DNA of 64,000 nt from Flavobacterium hungaricum (GTDB lineage Bacteria; Bacteroidota; Bacteroidia; Flavobacteriales; Flavobacteriaceae): the NCBI RefSeq assembly GCF_015182285.1, contig NZ_PRDM01000001.1:1612001-1676000 (forward strand). Reading direction: 5' to 3'. Shown here piece after piece: positions 40,943-48,149 of this stretch (position 1 is its first letter; each line of letters opens with the position of its first letter). The notes beneath the pieces are model-generated. The model saw only the letters and a program-made list of their open reading frames with translations, ran no database searches and was not told where the DNA came from. The position numbers were made by a program, and so were the translations under genes.

Positions 40943-41560
40943 ATGGAACCTAATTTAACAGAGCAGTACATAGCAGCTTTTAAATCAAGACTGGATATTT
41001 TAGATGAGTTTATGAATACAGGCGCTGCTGCGCATAAAATTCTTGAACTAGAAAATTTTATAGGCGCCAAACTGCCTGATTCGCACAGAGAGTTGCTGCA
41101 GCAATACGATGGTGAAAAACGCAGCATTGGTTTTATGGGCGGATTTGGTTTCTTAGGAATTGAAGAAATCAACAGTAACTGGACTTTTTTTAGAGATGCT
41201 CCGGAAATAGAAGCCGAAGGAATTAATCAGCCGGAAAAGATCACCAATACACTCTACTCTATCAATCGAATTCCGTTTGCGCATGATGGTTCGGGAAATT
41301 TTTTGAGTATTGATTTAATTCCCAATTCAGAAGGAACTTTAGGACAGATTTTGTATCTGCCTACAGGTGATCCTGAACCAATTGCGGTTATAGCGGATAG
41401 TTTTGATGATTTTTTAGTTTTAATAATAGAAAAATTGAAATCTGAAAAGCTAATATTAATAGACGAAAGAGACGATTGGGATGAGGAAGATTGGTTTAAG
41501 GCCGAAATTTATTTTGAAAAAAACTGGGCAAACGATTGGAGCGATATTGCAGCCGAGTAG
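40943..41560 (+). CDS. SMI1/KNR4-family protein
   Basis: 205 residues. ELENFIGAKLPDSHRELLQQYDGEKRSIGFMGGFGFLGIEEINSNWTFF is the SMI1/KNR4 domain core, with the conserved L-P-x-x-(H/Y)-x-x-x-L-x-x-x-(N/Y)-G and GFLGIEEI segments, then IPFAHDGSGNFLSIDLIPNSEG. The C-terminus is acidic. Bacterial SMI1/KNR4 proteins are among the commonest immunity proteins of contact-dependent and T6SS toxins, binding their toxin in the cytoplasm. No toxin is in the window. It is the last gene of the row. Confidence 0.85.
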   Translation: MEPNLTEQYIAAFKSRLDILDEFMNTGAAAHKILELENFIGAKLPDSHRELLQQYDGEKRSIGFMGGFGFLGIEEINSNWTFFRDAPEIEAEGINQPEKITNTLYSINRIPFAHDGSGNFLSIDLIPNSEGTLGQILYLPTGDPEPIAVIADSFDDFLVLIIEKLKSEKLILIDERDDWDEEDWFKAEIYFEKNWANDWSDIAAE

Positions 41561-41763
41561 AAAGGGAATTATACTCAACAGCAGTACTCCGCAGTATAAA
41601 AAATGTGTTCCATAGAAAGTAAAATTCTATAAAAATCAATGTTAAAAGCTGGTTTATACTAAAAGCAGCAGTGAAATTATCATTTTCTCATTTGCTAATA
41701 AACTGAAAAATAGTATTCTAAATTTTATACTAAAAAAATATTGCATTTTTTTCTAGAAAATGC

Positions 41764-41793
41764 TTGTAAATATAAAATCTAGCTGTATATTTG
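41764..41793 (+). promoter_or_regulatory. Promoter of the tRNA-Val transcript
   Basis: TTG (41764-41766), 19 nt, then TATATTTG (41786-41793) fit the Bacteroidota TTG-N19-TAnnTTTG consensus exactly. The transcript would begin near 41799, about 32 nt before the tRNA. Confidence 0.75.
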
Positions 41794-41830
41794 CACTCGC
41801 AACAACAAACGATAGCAACCTAGTAAAATA

Positions 41831-41908
41831 GGGCGATTAGCTCAGCTGGTTCAGAGCACCTCGTTTACACCGAGGGGGTCGGGGGTTCGAACCCCTCATC
41901 GCCCACCA
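41831..41908 (+). tRNA. tRNA-Val (TAC)
   Basis: 78 nt with encoded CCA. The acceptor stem GGGCGAT/ATCGCCC is perfect; D arm GCTC...GAGC; anticodon arm CCTCG-TTTACAC-CGAGG gives anticodon TAC (reads GUA valine codons); T arm GGGGG-TTCGAAC-CCCTC. It has a strong promoter and a terminator at 41916. It is the intact head of a five-unit array. Confidence 0.97.
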
Positions 41909-41915
41909 AATTATA

Positions 41916-41950
41916 AAACTCCAAAGTCATTTGATTTTGGAGTTTTTTTT
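41916..41950 (+). terminator. Terminator of the tRNA-Val
   Basis: AAACTCCAAA, loop GTCATTTGA, TTTTGGAGTTT, then eight T. The same hairpin recurs after each degenerate unit, at about 42077, 42231, 42388 and 42544. Confidence 0.9.
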
Positions 41951-41970
41951 ATTCAATAGTAAATAAAATT

Positions 41971-42063
41971 GGCTCAGCTGGTGCAGAGCATTCCGATTAG
42001 CATCGGAAGTGGTATGGGGTTCGAATCTTCCGAGGAACCGGAACAAGCTATCATCGCCCACCA
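41971..42063 (+). pseudogene. tRNA-like unit 1 (degenerate tRNA-Val)
   Basis: 93 nt. It keeps the D arm (GCTCAGCTGGTGCAGAGC), a T-loop GGTTCGAA and the tRNA-Val 3' end TCATCGCCCACCA, but the 5' acceptor strand is replaced by AAAATT and cannot pair. The anticodon arm is TTCCGAT-TAGC-ATCGGAA, a 7-bp stem with a 4-nt loop, so there is no normal anticodon loop. An extra block, TTCCGAGGAACCGGAACAAG, follows the T arm. Terminator at 42077-42108. Confidence 0.85.
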
Positions 42064-42128
42064 ATTTTTAACAAACCTTCAAAGTCATTGATTTTGAAGT
42101 TTTTTTTATTCAATAATAAATAAAGATT

Positions 42129-42221
42129 GGCTCAGCTGGTGCAGAGCATTCCGATTAGCATCGGAAGTGGTCTGGGGTTCGAACCTTCCGATGAATCGGA
42201 ACAAGCTATCATCGCCCACCA
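42129..42221 (+). pseudogene. tRNA-like unit 2
   Basis: Same 93-nt design as unit 1, 158 bp downstream. Here the second hairpin is perfect: TTCCGAT-GA-ATCGGAA. Its arms equal those of the anticodon-position hairpin, so alternative pairings are possible. The T-loop reads GGTTCGAACC. Followed by the terminator at 42231-42264. Confidence 0.85.
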
Positions 42222-42287
42222 AATTCTAAAAACTCCAAAGTCATTTGATTTTGGAGTTTTTTTTATTTATTCAATACTATAAAGATT

Positions 42288-42380
42288 GGCTCAGCTAGTA
42301 CAGAGCATTCCGATTAGCATCGGAAGTGGTCGGGGGTTCGAACCTTCCGATGAACCGGAACAAGCTATTATCACCCACCA
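42288..42380 (+). pseudogene. tRNA-like unit 3
   Basis: Same design, 93 nt, 159 bp further. Small differences: CAGCTAGTACAGAG in the D arm, TTCCGATGAACCGGAA in the second hairpin (5-bp stem), and a 3' end TTATCACCCACCA instead of TCATCGCCCACCA. Followed by the terminator at 42388-42422. Confidence 0.85.
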
Positions 42381-42443
42381 AATTATAAAACTCCAAAGTC
42401 ATTTGATTTTGGAGTTTTTTTTATTCAATAGTAAATAAAAATT

Positions 42444-42536
42444 GGCTCAGCTGGTTCAGCGCATTCCGATTAGCATCGGAAGTGGTCTGGGGTTCGAACC
42501 TTCCGATGAATCGGAACAAGCTATCATCGCCCACCA
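42444..42536 (+). pseudogene. tRNA-like unit 4
   Basis: Same design, 93 nt, 156 bp further. D arm CAGCTGGTTCAGCGC (one base change that breaks GCTC/GAGC). The second hairpin is perfect again. Followed by the terminator at 42544-42578, after which CAATACTATAAAGATTGG (from 42590) marks the start of a fifth unit that breaks off. Confidence 0.85.
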
Positions 42537-42767
42537 AATTATAAAACTCTAAAGTCATTTGATTTTGGAGTTTTTTTTGCTTTATTCAATACTATAAAGA
42601 TTGGAATCAATACGAAAACCTGTGGAGCAGCAAAAATTAAGCATAGATATTGGATCAACCACAAAACCTAAAGAATCAGGTAAAAAGATCAAATAATCTG
42701 AATAAAAAGAAATCTATCTTTCTTACTCCCCTGAATTTATTAAAATATGCTAAAATTATGAACTTCT

Positions 42768-43664
42768 TTAATTTGCGTTTTTATATTCATTTGGTGTCAT
42801 TCCAGTTTTTTGTTTAAAGAGACGAGTAAAGTGTTGTTGGTATTTAAATCCCAGTTCATCTGCAATTTTACTTATTGATTTAAAAGGATCAAATATTTTA
42901 ACCTTTGCTTCATCTATAAGTTTTGACTGAATATAGTCTAATGCAGTATTGCCGGTTTCTTTTTTTATTAAATCGCCAAAATAATTGGGCGATAAATGCA
43001 ACTGTTCTGCGCACCATGTTACACTGGGTAATCCTATTTTTTTTGGTAAATCGGAATTAAAATAATCATTAAGCAAATCTTCAAAGCGAACTAAAATATT
43101 TCTGTTTGCATTGCTGCGGGTAATAAACTGGCGGTCATAATAGCGCATGCAATAATTTAGAAAAAGTTCAATATTTGAAACAATTAATGTTTTACTATGT
43201 TTGTCTATATTCAAATCAATTTCAGCAGCAATCTTCTCCAAACAATCATTTACTGTTGCTCTTTCTTTTTTTGATAAGTGAAGCGCTTCATTAACCTCAT
43301 AAGAGAAAAAAGAGTATTCTTTTATATGTCTTCCAAGTGAAGTACCCGCAATTAAATCGGGATGAAATACAAGTGCTCTTCCGGCAGGTTTAATAATTTT
43401 TCCTGTGTTTTTAATTCCGTAAACTTGTCCAGGTGCAATAAAAATTAAGGTTCCATCTTCATAATCATATGGCTGGCATCCGTAACGCATATCCCCGCAG
43501 TTTATATATTTTAGAAAAACAGCATAAACGCCCATATATCTTCTGAAATATTGATAAGTTGACAGCTCATCAAAATTAACAACACTTACTAAAGGATGTA
43601 ACGTATCAACTCCAACAGAGTCGTTGTATTGTTTAACAGTATCTATTCTTTCAACTTCTTCCAT
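42768..43664 (-). CDS. AraC-family transcriptional regulator
   Basis: 298 residues from the ATG at 43664; an upstream ATG at 43715 would add 17 residues that paralogues lack. Cupin-like sensor (YGCQPYDYEDGTLIFIAPGQVYGI, then ALVFHPDLIAGTSLG) and C-terminal double HTH (WCAEQLHLSPNYFGDLIKKETG; SISKIADELGFKYQQHFTRLFKQKTGMTPNEYKN). It diverges from the cupin-CMD-ABM operon at 43850, which it probably controls. It is paralogous to the AraC protein at 32058, and both sit beside ABM-type genes. Confidence 0.88.
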   Translation of the reverse strand: MEEVERIDTVKQYNDSVGVDTLHPLVSVVNFDELSTYQYFRRYMGVYAVFLKYINCGDMRYGCQPYDYEDGTLIFIAPGQVYGIKNTGKIIKPAGRALVFHPDLIAGTSLGRHIKEYSFFSYEVNEALHLSKKERATVNDCLEKIAAEIDLNIDKHSKTLIVSNIELFLNYCMRYYDRQFITRSNANRNILVRFEDLLNDYFNSDLPKKIGLPSVTWCAEQLHLSPNYFGDLIKKETGNTALDYIQSKLIDEAKVKIFDPFKSISKIADELGFKYQQHFTRLFKQKTGMTPNEYKNAN

Positions 43665-43849
43665 AATTAAAAAATTACTATACAAATTTAAAGAAACCAA
43701 ATTACCTGACTCCACCTTATAAGTAAATCAGTAAAAGTGGTAAATAAATCCGTATTCTGTCTACACTTAAAGAGAAGTATACTGACGAAATTTGCATTAT
43801 AGTTTATTGCAATCTGGTTAGAATATTTAAAAATACAAAAGTGAAATTT

Positions 43850-44341
43850 ATGATAAAAGGAATACTGAAAAGACTAACTTTAATATCAATAATGATACTG
43901 ACATCGTGTAACAACAAAATAATTCAACAAAAAATGAGTATAGAAAACACTTCATCGCTTTTTTCTAAAGGCGAAAAACTAACAAACGGATATTTTACAG
44001 GAGACGCATATTTACAATTATTACTAGCTAAGGATAAAAACAACAACTTCGTAATAGGAAGCGTAACATTTGAATCAGGAGCGAGAACAAATTGGCATAC
44101 ACACCCTAAAGGACAGGTTTTAATAGTTACTGAAGGATTGGGTTTGTATCAGGAAAGAGGAAAACCGGCACAATCAATCCAAAAAGGAGACCTAATCAAT
44201 ATACCAGAGAATGTAGAACATTGGCATGGTGCTTCCGCAACTTCAAAAATGGTTCATATTGCTATTACAAATTACGAAGGAGAAATAAATGCCGTTTGGT
44301 TAAGTCCAGTAACAGATTTAGAATATGCTGAGGCAAATTAA
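43850..44341 (+). CDS. Cupin-domain lipoprotein
   Basis: 163 residues from the ATG at 43850 (a GTG at 43841 adds three residues). The start MIKGILKRLTLISIMILTSC has the lipobox LTSC. The cupin motif 1, HTHPKGQVLIVTEGLG, supplies His and Glu ligands, and motif 2 is GDLINIPENVEHWHGASA (residues about 115-132). The fold resembles carboxymuconolactone-linked cupins and R-mandelonitrile-lyase-like cupins. It overlaps the next gene by 17 bp, so the two are co-translated. It probably acts with it on a small substrate in the periplasm. Confidence 0.85.
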   Translation: MIKGILKRLTLISIMILTSCNNKIIQQKMSIENTSSLFSKGEKLTNGYFTGDAYLQLLLAKDKNNNFVIGSVTFESGARTNWHTHPKGQVLIVTEGLGLYQERGKPAQSIQKGDLINIPENVEHWHGASATSKMVHIAITNYEGEINAVWLSPVTDLEYAEAN

Positions 44342-45095
44342 TAATTCTCAAAAAAAGAGAGAAGCAAATAATTTCGGAAAACTTTTGCTTGTTATTCTTT
44401 TATTAAATATAAATATAATGATCGCACAAGATAAAAATACAAACAGCAACAATTTGAATGCCCATCAGCAAAGCATGGCTGGTATCGCCGCATTCTCTGC
44501 CGTAGGGAATATGCAGCAACTCAAAACAGAATTAAATACTGGTCTTGATTCTGGACTTACTATTAATGAGATTAAGGAAGCGTTAGTACAGCTTTATGCT
44601 TATTGCGGTTTTCCAAGAAGTCTTAATGCAATCAATGCTTTTATGGAAGTTTTGGAAAAGAGAAAAGCCGATGGAATTACCGATTTACAAGGCAGAGAAG
44701 CATCTCCCATAAAAGCCGTAAATGACCAATATCGTGTAGGAAAAGAAACGCTTCAAAAATTAACGGGACGAGAGGAAAAAGAGCCAAAAACAGGAGCTAA
44801 TGCTTTTGCACCCGTAATCGATGTTTTTTTGAAAGAGCATTTATTTGCTGCTATTTTTAGTCGCGATGTGCTTAATTATCGTCAGCGTGAGTTTGTTACT
44901 ATTTCCATATTAGCAGCCATGTCAGGTGTAGAACCTCAATTGCAGGCTCATATTTCAATGGGACTAAATACAGGAATTACAGAGAACCAAATTATTGAAT
45001 TGAGCACTATTATTGAAAAGAAAATTGGAAAAGAGCAGGCAGAAATAGTTAAAAGTCTCCTGAAGAAAGTAATCCAAAACAATAAAAACAATTAA
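44325..45095 (+). CDS. Carboxymuconolactone-decarboxylase-family protein, secreted
   Basis: 256 residues. The N-terminus has a basic start and a hydrophobic core (GKLLLVILLLNINIMIAQ), a signal peptide ending at AQ. Two CMD/AhpD-like helical repeats follow: the first has LTINEIKEALVQLYAYCGFPRSLNAINAF, the second REFVTISILAAMSGVEPQLQAHISMGLNTGITENQIIEL. A CxxC pair as in AhpD is absent, so a peroxidase role is unlikely. The start overlaps the cupin stop by 17 bp. Function is inferred only as lactone or small-molecule chemistry in the periplasm. Confidence 0.85.
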   Translation: MLRQINNSQKKREANNFGKLLLVILLLNINIMIAQDKNTNSNNLNAHQQSMAGIAAFSAVGNMQQLKTELNTGLDSGLTINEIKEALVQLYAYCGFPRSLNAINAFMEVLEKRKADGITDLQGREASPIKAVNDQYRVGKETLQKLTGREEKEPKTGANAFAPVIDVFLKEHLFAAIFSRDVLNYRQREFVTISILAAMSGVEPQLQAHISMGLNTGITENQIIELSTIIEKKIGKEQAEIVKSLLKKVIQNNKNN

Positions 45096-45111
45096 TTAAT
45101 TGACCTGATAA

Positions 45112-45552
45112 ATGAAAAAGTCAATCCATAATTTTCACAGCATTTTTCCAAATAGTTTATTCCTGTATATAATATTAGGAACAATGTTTTTAACTCACAG
45201 CAATATGGCTGCTCAAAAAAAAGATATGCTGGTTCGTCTTTCGGAAATTGAAATTTATCCGGAATATTTATCTGAATATTTAGCAATATTAAAAGAAGAA
45301 TCTTCAGCTTCAGTAAAATTAGAACCGGGTGTATTGGCAATATTTCCTATGTATCAAAAAAGTGAATCAACTCAAGTACGAATAATCGAAATATACAACG
45401 ACCAAAATGCTTATCAATCGCATTTAAAAACACCTCATTTCCAAAAATATAAAACAACGACGATTAAAATGGTCAAATCATTAAAGCTGGTTGACATGAA
45501 CGCAATAGATCCAGAATCAATGAAAATGTTGTTTAAGAAAATGATAGAATAA
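45112..45552 (+). CDS. ABM-family putative quinol monooxygenase, secreted
   Basis: 146 residues. A long N-terminal signal-like region (about 1-34, FLYIILGTMFLTHSNMAAQ) precedes the ABM fold: MLVRLSEIEIYPEYLSEYLAILKEESSASVKLEPGVLAIFPM, then STQVRIIEIYNDQNAYQSHLKTPHFQKYKTTT. H-L-K-T-P-H-F-Q-K-Y is the family hallmark. ABM enzymes oxidise quinols or polyketides without cofactor, or degrade haem. It is third in the cupin-CMD operon, 16 bp after the previous stop. Confidence 0.82.
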   Translation: MKKSIHNFHSIFPNSLFLYIILGTMFLTHSNMAAQKKDMLVRLSEIEIYPEYLSEYLAILKEESSASVKLEPGVLAIFPMYQKSESTQVRIIEIYNDQNAYQSHLKTPHFQKYKTTTIKMVKSLKLVDMNAIDPESMKMLFKKMIE

Positions 45553-45613
45553 AAAATAATTTAGAAATACCGCCATTTACAGATGAGATAGCAGCTGTAG
45601 ATACTGACAGCAA

Positions 45614-46081
45614 TTACTTATTTTCCTTTATTTGAATAATTTCCTTTTTGATAGAATCATTCTGTTGTAGTGTGTCTCTTTCTTTATTAATAATTTCATT
45701 ATCCTTAATAGTATCATTATCAATTGCAGCTGGTTCTTGATATGCGACTGCTTTTCCCATGCAGCTTGTTAAAGTAAAAAGAAAGCTTAATGAAAACAAT
45801 GCAGCTTTTTTAATTGGTTTAATCCTAATTTTGCTGATTCGATCTCTTAAATTAGAATACTTGGCATTGTTTTGATTTTCTATTTGATTGATTTTAAAAT
45901 GGCCGCAAATACTTTCTTTACCTGAATTCTTAATTAGATAATCGTGAATTTCAAGATTCTTCATTTTTGTAAAATCGATTACCGTTTTACTGCAAGAATC
46001 ACAAAATCTGCCATTTTTATTTGGTGTCATTGAATTCCAATTTTGATTGCACGGTTCAGGTATCGTTATTTTATTTTCCAT
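45614..46081 (-). CDS. TonB-like N-terminal protein without a TonB domain
   Basis: 155 residues. The start ITIPEPCNQNWNSMTPNKNGRFCDSCSKTVIDFTKM is the cysteine-rich cytoplasmic head seen in many Bacteroidota energy transducers (P-E-P-C..W..M....GRFC..C...V.DF). ESICGHFKINQI follows, and one membrane helix (AALFSLSFLFTLTSC, about 95-109). The periplasmic end is only about 45 polar residues with no TonB C-terminal domain, so the protein cannot be a complete TonB. It is either a truncated or a specialised variant. Single gene. Confidence 0.7.
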   Translation of the reverse strand: MENKITIPEPCNQNWNSMTPNKNGRFCDSCSKTVIDFTKMKNLEIHDYLIKNSGKESICGHFKINQIENQNNAKYSNLRDRISKIRIKPIKKAALFSLSFLFTLTSCMGKAVAYQEPAAIDNDTIKDNEIINKERDTLQQNDSIKKEIIQIKENK

Positions 46082-46406
46082 CTTATTCTAATTTTAATTT
46101 TATGAGGTTTGGTTTTCTTGGAGCGGATATTACAAATACAATACCAGTATAGATCAAACTTTTCAAATTACGAAAAAATTAATGTCCGTTATTGAATAGG
46201 ATTTTTGAATTTTAATACGTCCGCATTTTCCTTGAAAAAATAATATACTGTTTTTAAAAAACTTACTCAATGTATTGCTATTTTTATGTACTATTGCTAA
46301 AGATTACAGCACGTTTAGCCGTTATAAAGATTTATAAACAGATTGCTACGCGCAGCTGTTTTTAAACACGAATCAAACAAAACGTTAAATAAAAAATAGA
46401 ATTGCT
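46082..46406. other. A+T-rich gap with nothing recognised
   Basis: No repeat, RNA or reading frame of weight was seen in this 325-bp stretch between the divergent genes at 46081 and 46407. A promoter for the gene at 46407 must lie here but no clear TAnnTTTG box was found. Confidence 0.5.
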
Positions 46407-47876
46407 TTGATAACTACTAAAATTAAAATACAAAATATTCTACCCGATAAAGATTTTACTTGTTTTGTAATCCCTGCTTTATTTAGTAAATCAGAATGTG
46501 AGCAATTATTAGATACCGAAATTAAAAACTCATTTCAAAAAGCAATTTCTAATTACCCTACGTATTACAGAAATAATGACAGGTTTGTAGTGGATAGCGA
46601 TGTTTTGGCGACGCAGCTTTTTGACAAAGTAAAACCGTATCTGCCGGAAATCATCGAAATAAACTCAACTATTCAATCTGAAAATGGGGTTTGGCATTTG
46701 AAGGAGCTGAACAATAGAATTAGATTTTGCAAATATTCAGCTCATCAATATTTTCACAGACATCTTGATGGAATTCATTATCGTGACAACACGACTCAAT
46801 CAAAGTTGACATTTATGATTTATTTGAATAATGCATCAGAATTTAAAGGTGGACGAACTTTGTTTTACAAAACAAAAGAAACAGAAGAAATCTGGGCTTC
46901 CTATGTTCCAAAACAAGGTGACCTAATAGTTTTTGACCATAATGTCTGGCACGAAGGAGAGGTTTTGACACAAGGCGAAAAGTTTGTTTTAAGAAGTGAT
47001 ATTCTCTATTCAAAAAAAGAAACAGAAAGCCGTAAAGAGCCATTTGATGGTCATTTGGGCTATATTTGGTCGCTGCTCAAAATTGACGACAATACAATTT
47101 TAAGCGGCGGCAGGGACAAAGAAATAAAGGCTTGGACAATTTCTGGAGAAGAAAAGCGATCTTTGAAAGGACATGATAATTCTATTTTGTGCCTTGAGAA
47201 AATAAGCGATGCCATTTTTATTTCGGGTTCAAGAGATCAGCAGCTAATAGTTTGGAAAGACTACAAAATTTTAAATAAAATAAAAATTCATTCGGCAATT
47301 GTGCTTTCAATATGCCGAATTGACGCCAATACATTTGCTTCAAGCAGTGGAGACAATACTATCAAAATATCTACTTTAGATGGAACTGTTTTAAAAACTT
47401 TTAAAGAGCATACCAATTGGGTTTGGAAAGTCATAAAACTGGAGGATACGATTATCGCATCCGGTTCAGAAGACGGCTCTATAAAAATTTGGGATTGTCA
47501 AACTGAAATATCCATCAATACATTTGACACAAATTACCCAGTTATCAGCCTTGCTTATAACAATGAAAAAAGACAATTAATCAGCGGGAATTTAAATGGT
47601 GAAATTTCTATCCGCACTTTGACAGCAGATTATCAACAGCAAAAAATACATACATTCAAGGCGCATGCTGCAATAATTAGAACCATTAAGTTAATAGACA
47701 ACAGCTATATTATAACGGGCGGCGAAGATAACAAAGTGAAAATTTGGAGTTTAGATGGGCAATTGATTTCAGAGCTAGAACACCAAAACTTTGTGCAATC
47801 CATTGAAATCTTAGACAGCAAAACGATATTAAGTGCATCGTATGATGGAACAATTAAAACTTGGACAATTGGATAA
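46407..47876 (+). CDS. 2OG-Fe(II) prolyl-hydroxylase-like/WD40 fusion protein
   Basis: 489 residues, starting with TTG at 46407: an in-frame stop at 46386 and no in-frame ATG before the conserved part leave this as the best start. Residues about 15-200 are a P4H-type oxygenase, with His119-x-Asp121 (HRHLDGIHY), distal His182 (WHEGEVLTQGEKF) and Lys192 as the probable 2-oxoglutarate anchor. Residues about 213-489 are seven WD40 blades (examples: ILSGGRDKEIKAW, IASGSEDGSIKIW, IITGGEDNKVKIW). This would hydroxylate a protein recognised by the propeller. No signal peptide; cytoplasmic. A fusion I do not know from characterised bacteria. Confidence 0.85.
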   Translation: MITTKIKIQNILPDKDFTCFVIPALFSKSECEQLLDTEIKNSFQKAISNYPTYYRNNDRFVVDSDVLATQLFDKVKPYLPEIIEINSTIQSENGVWHLKELNNRIRFCKYSAHQYFHRHLDGIHYRDNTTQSKLTFMIYLNNASEFKGGRTLFYKTKETEEIWASYVPKQGDLIVFDHNVWHEGEVLTQGEKFVLRSDILYSKKETESRKEPFDGHLGYIWSLLKIDDNTILSGGRDKEIKAWTISGEEKRSLKGHDNSILCLEKISDAIFISGSRDQQLIVWKDYKILNKIKIHSAIVLSICRIDANTFASSSGDNTIKISTLDGTVLKTFKEHTNWVWKVIKLEDTIIASGSEDGSIKIWDCQTEISINTFDTNYPVISLAYNNEKRQLISGNLNGEISIRTLTADYQQQKIHTFKAHAAIIRTIKLIDNSYIITGGEDNKVKIWSLDGQLISELEHQNFVQSIEILDSKTILSASYDGTIKTWTIG

Positions 47877-47909
47877 TTGAGCAAAAAACATTATCGTATA
47901 CAAGGTTTT

Positions 47910-48130
47910 CTAAAATTTTCGTACCAATTCATAAGTTGCTTTTGAGATCTTCCCTGTTTGGACCTCTACAAAAAAATGATTTCCTTTTCCGCTTTTGTTT
48001 ATAGCATCCCATTTGGTAAACTCCCAAAATAAGCTCCCCTCCTTTTTTACCAGATCAACTTCTAGATTTGGCATTTCGCAGTTATAAGTCTTAGCAATTT
48101 CTAAAGCTTTGAAATAAGTTACTTTCAGTT
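47910..48130 (-). pseudogene. C-terminal remnant of an uncharacterised gene
   Basis: The minus-strand frame ending at TAG 47912-47910 is protein-like: LEIAKTYNCEMPNLEVDL, VKKEGSLFWEFTKW, HFFVEVQTGKISKATYEL, ending RKF. The only ATG in it (48074) would give 54 residues, yet coding-like sequence continues upstream to a TAA near 48136. It therefore looks like the truncated tail of a larger gene. The family is not recognised. Confidence 0.55.
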
Positions 48131-48149
48131 TTTATCATTATCATGAGAT

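Larger units (their letters stand above)
42077..42578 (+). terminator. Four further terminators in the tRNA-like array
   Basis: Near-identical hairpins at 42077-42108 (CTTCAAAGTCATTGATTTTGAAG variant with both arms changed together), 42231-42264, 42388-42422 and 42544-42578, each with about eight T. The first variant keeps its stem: CTTCAAA pairs with TTTGAAG. Confidence 0.85.

Noticed and set aside
41971..42536. Four extra tRNA genes
   Set aside because: The acceptor stem cannot form and the anticodon loop is replaced; they are tRNA-like units, not functional tRNA genes.
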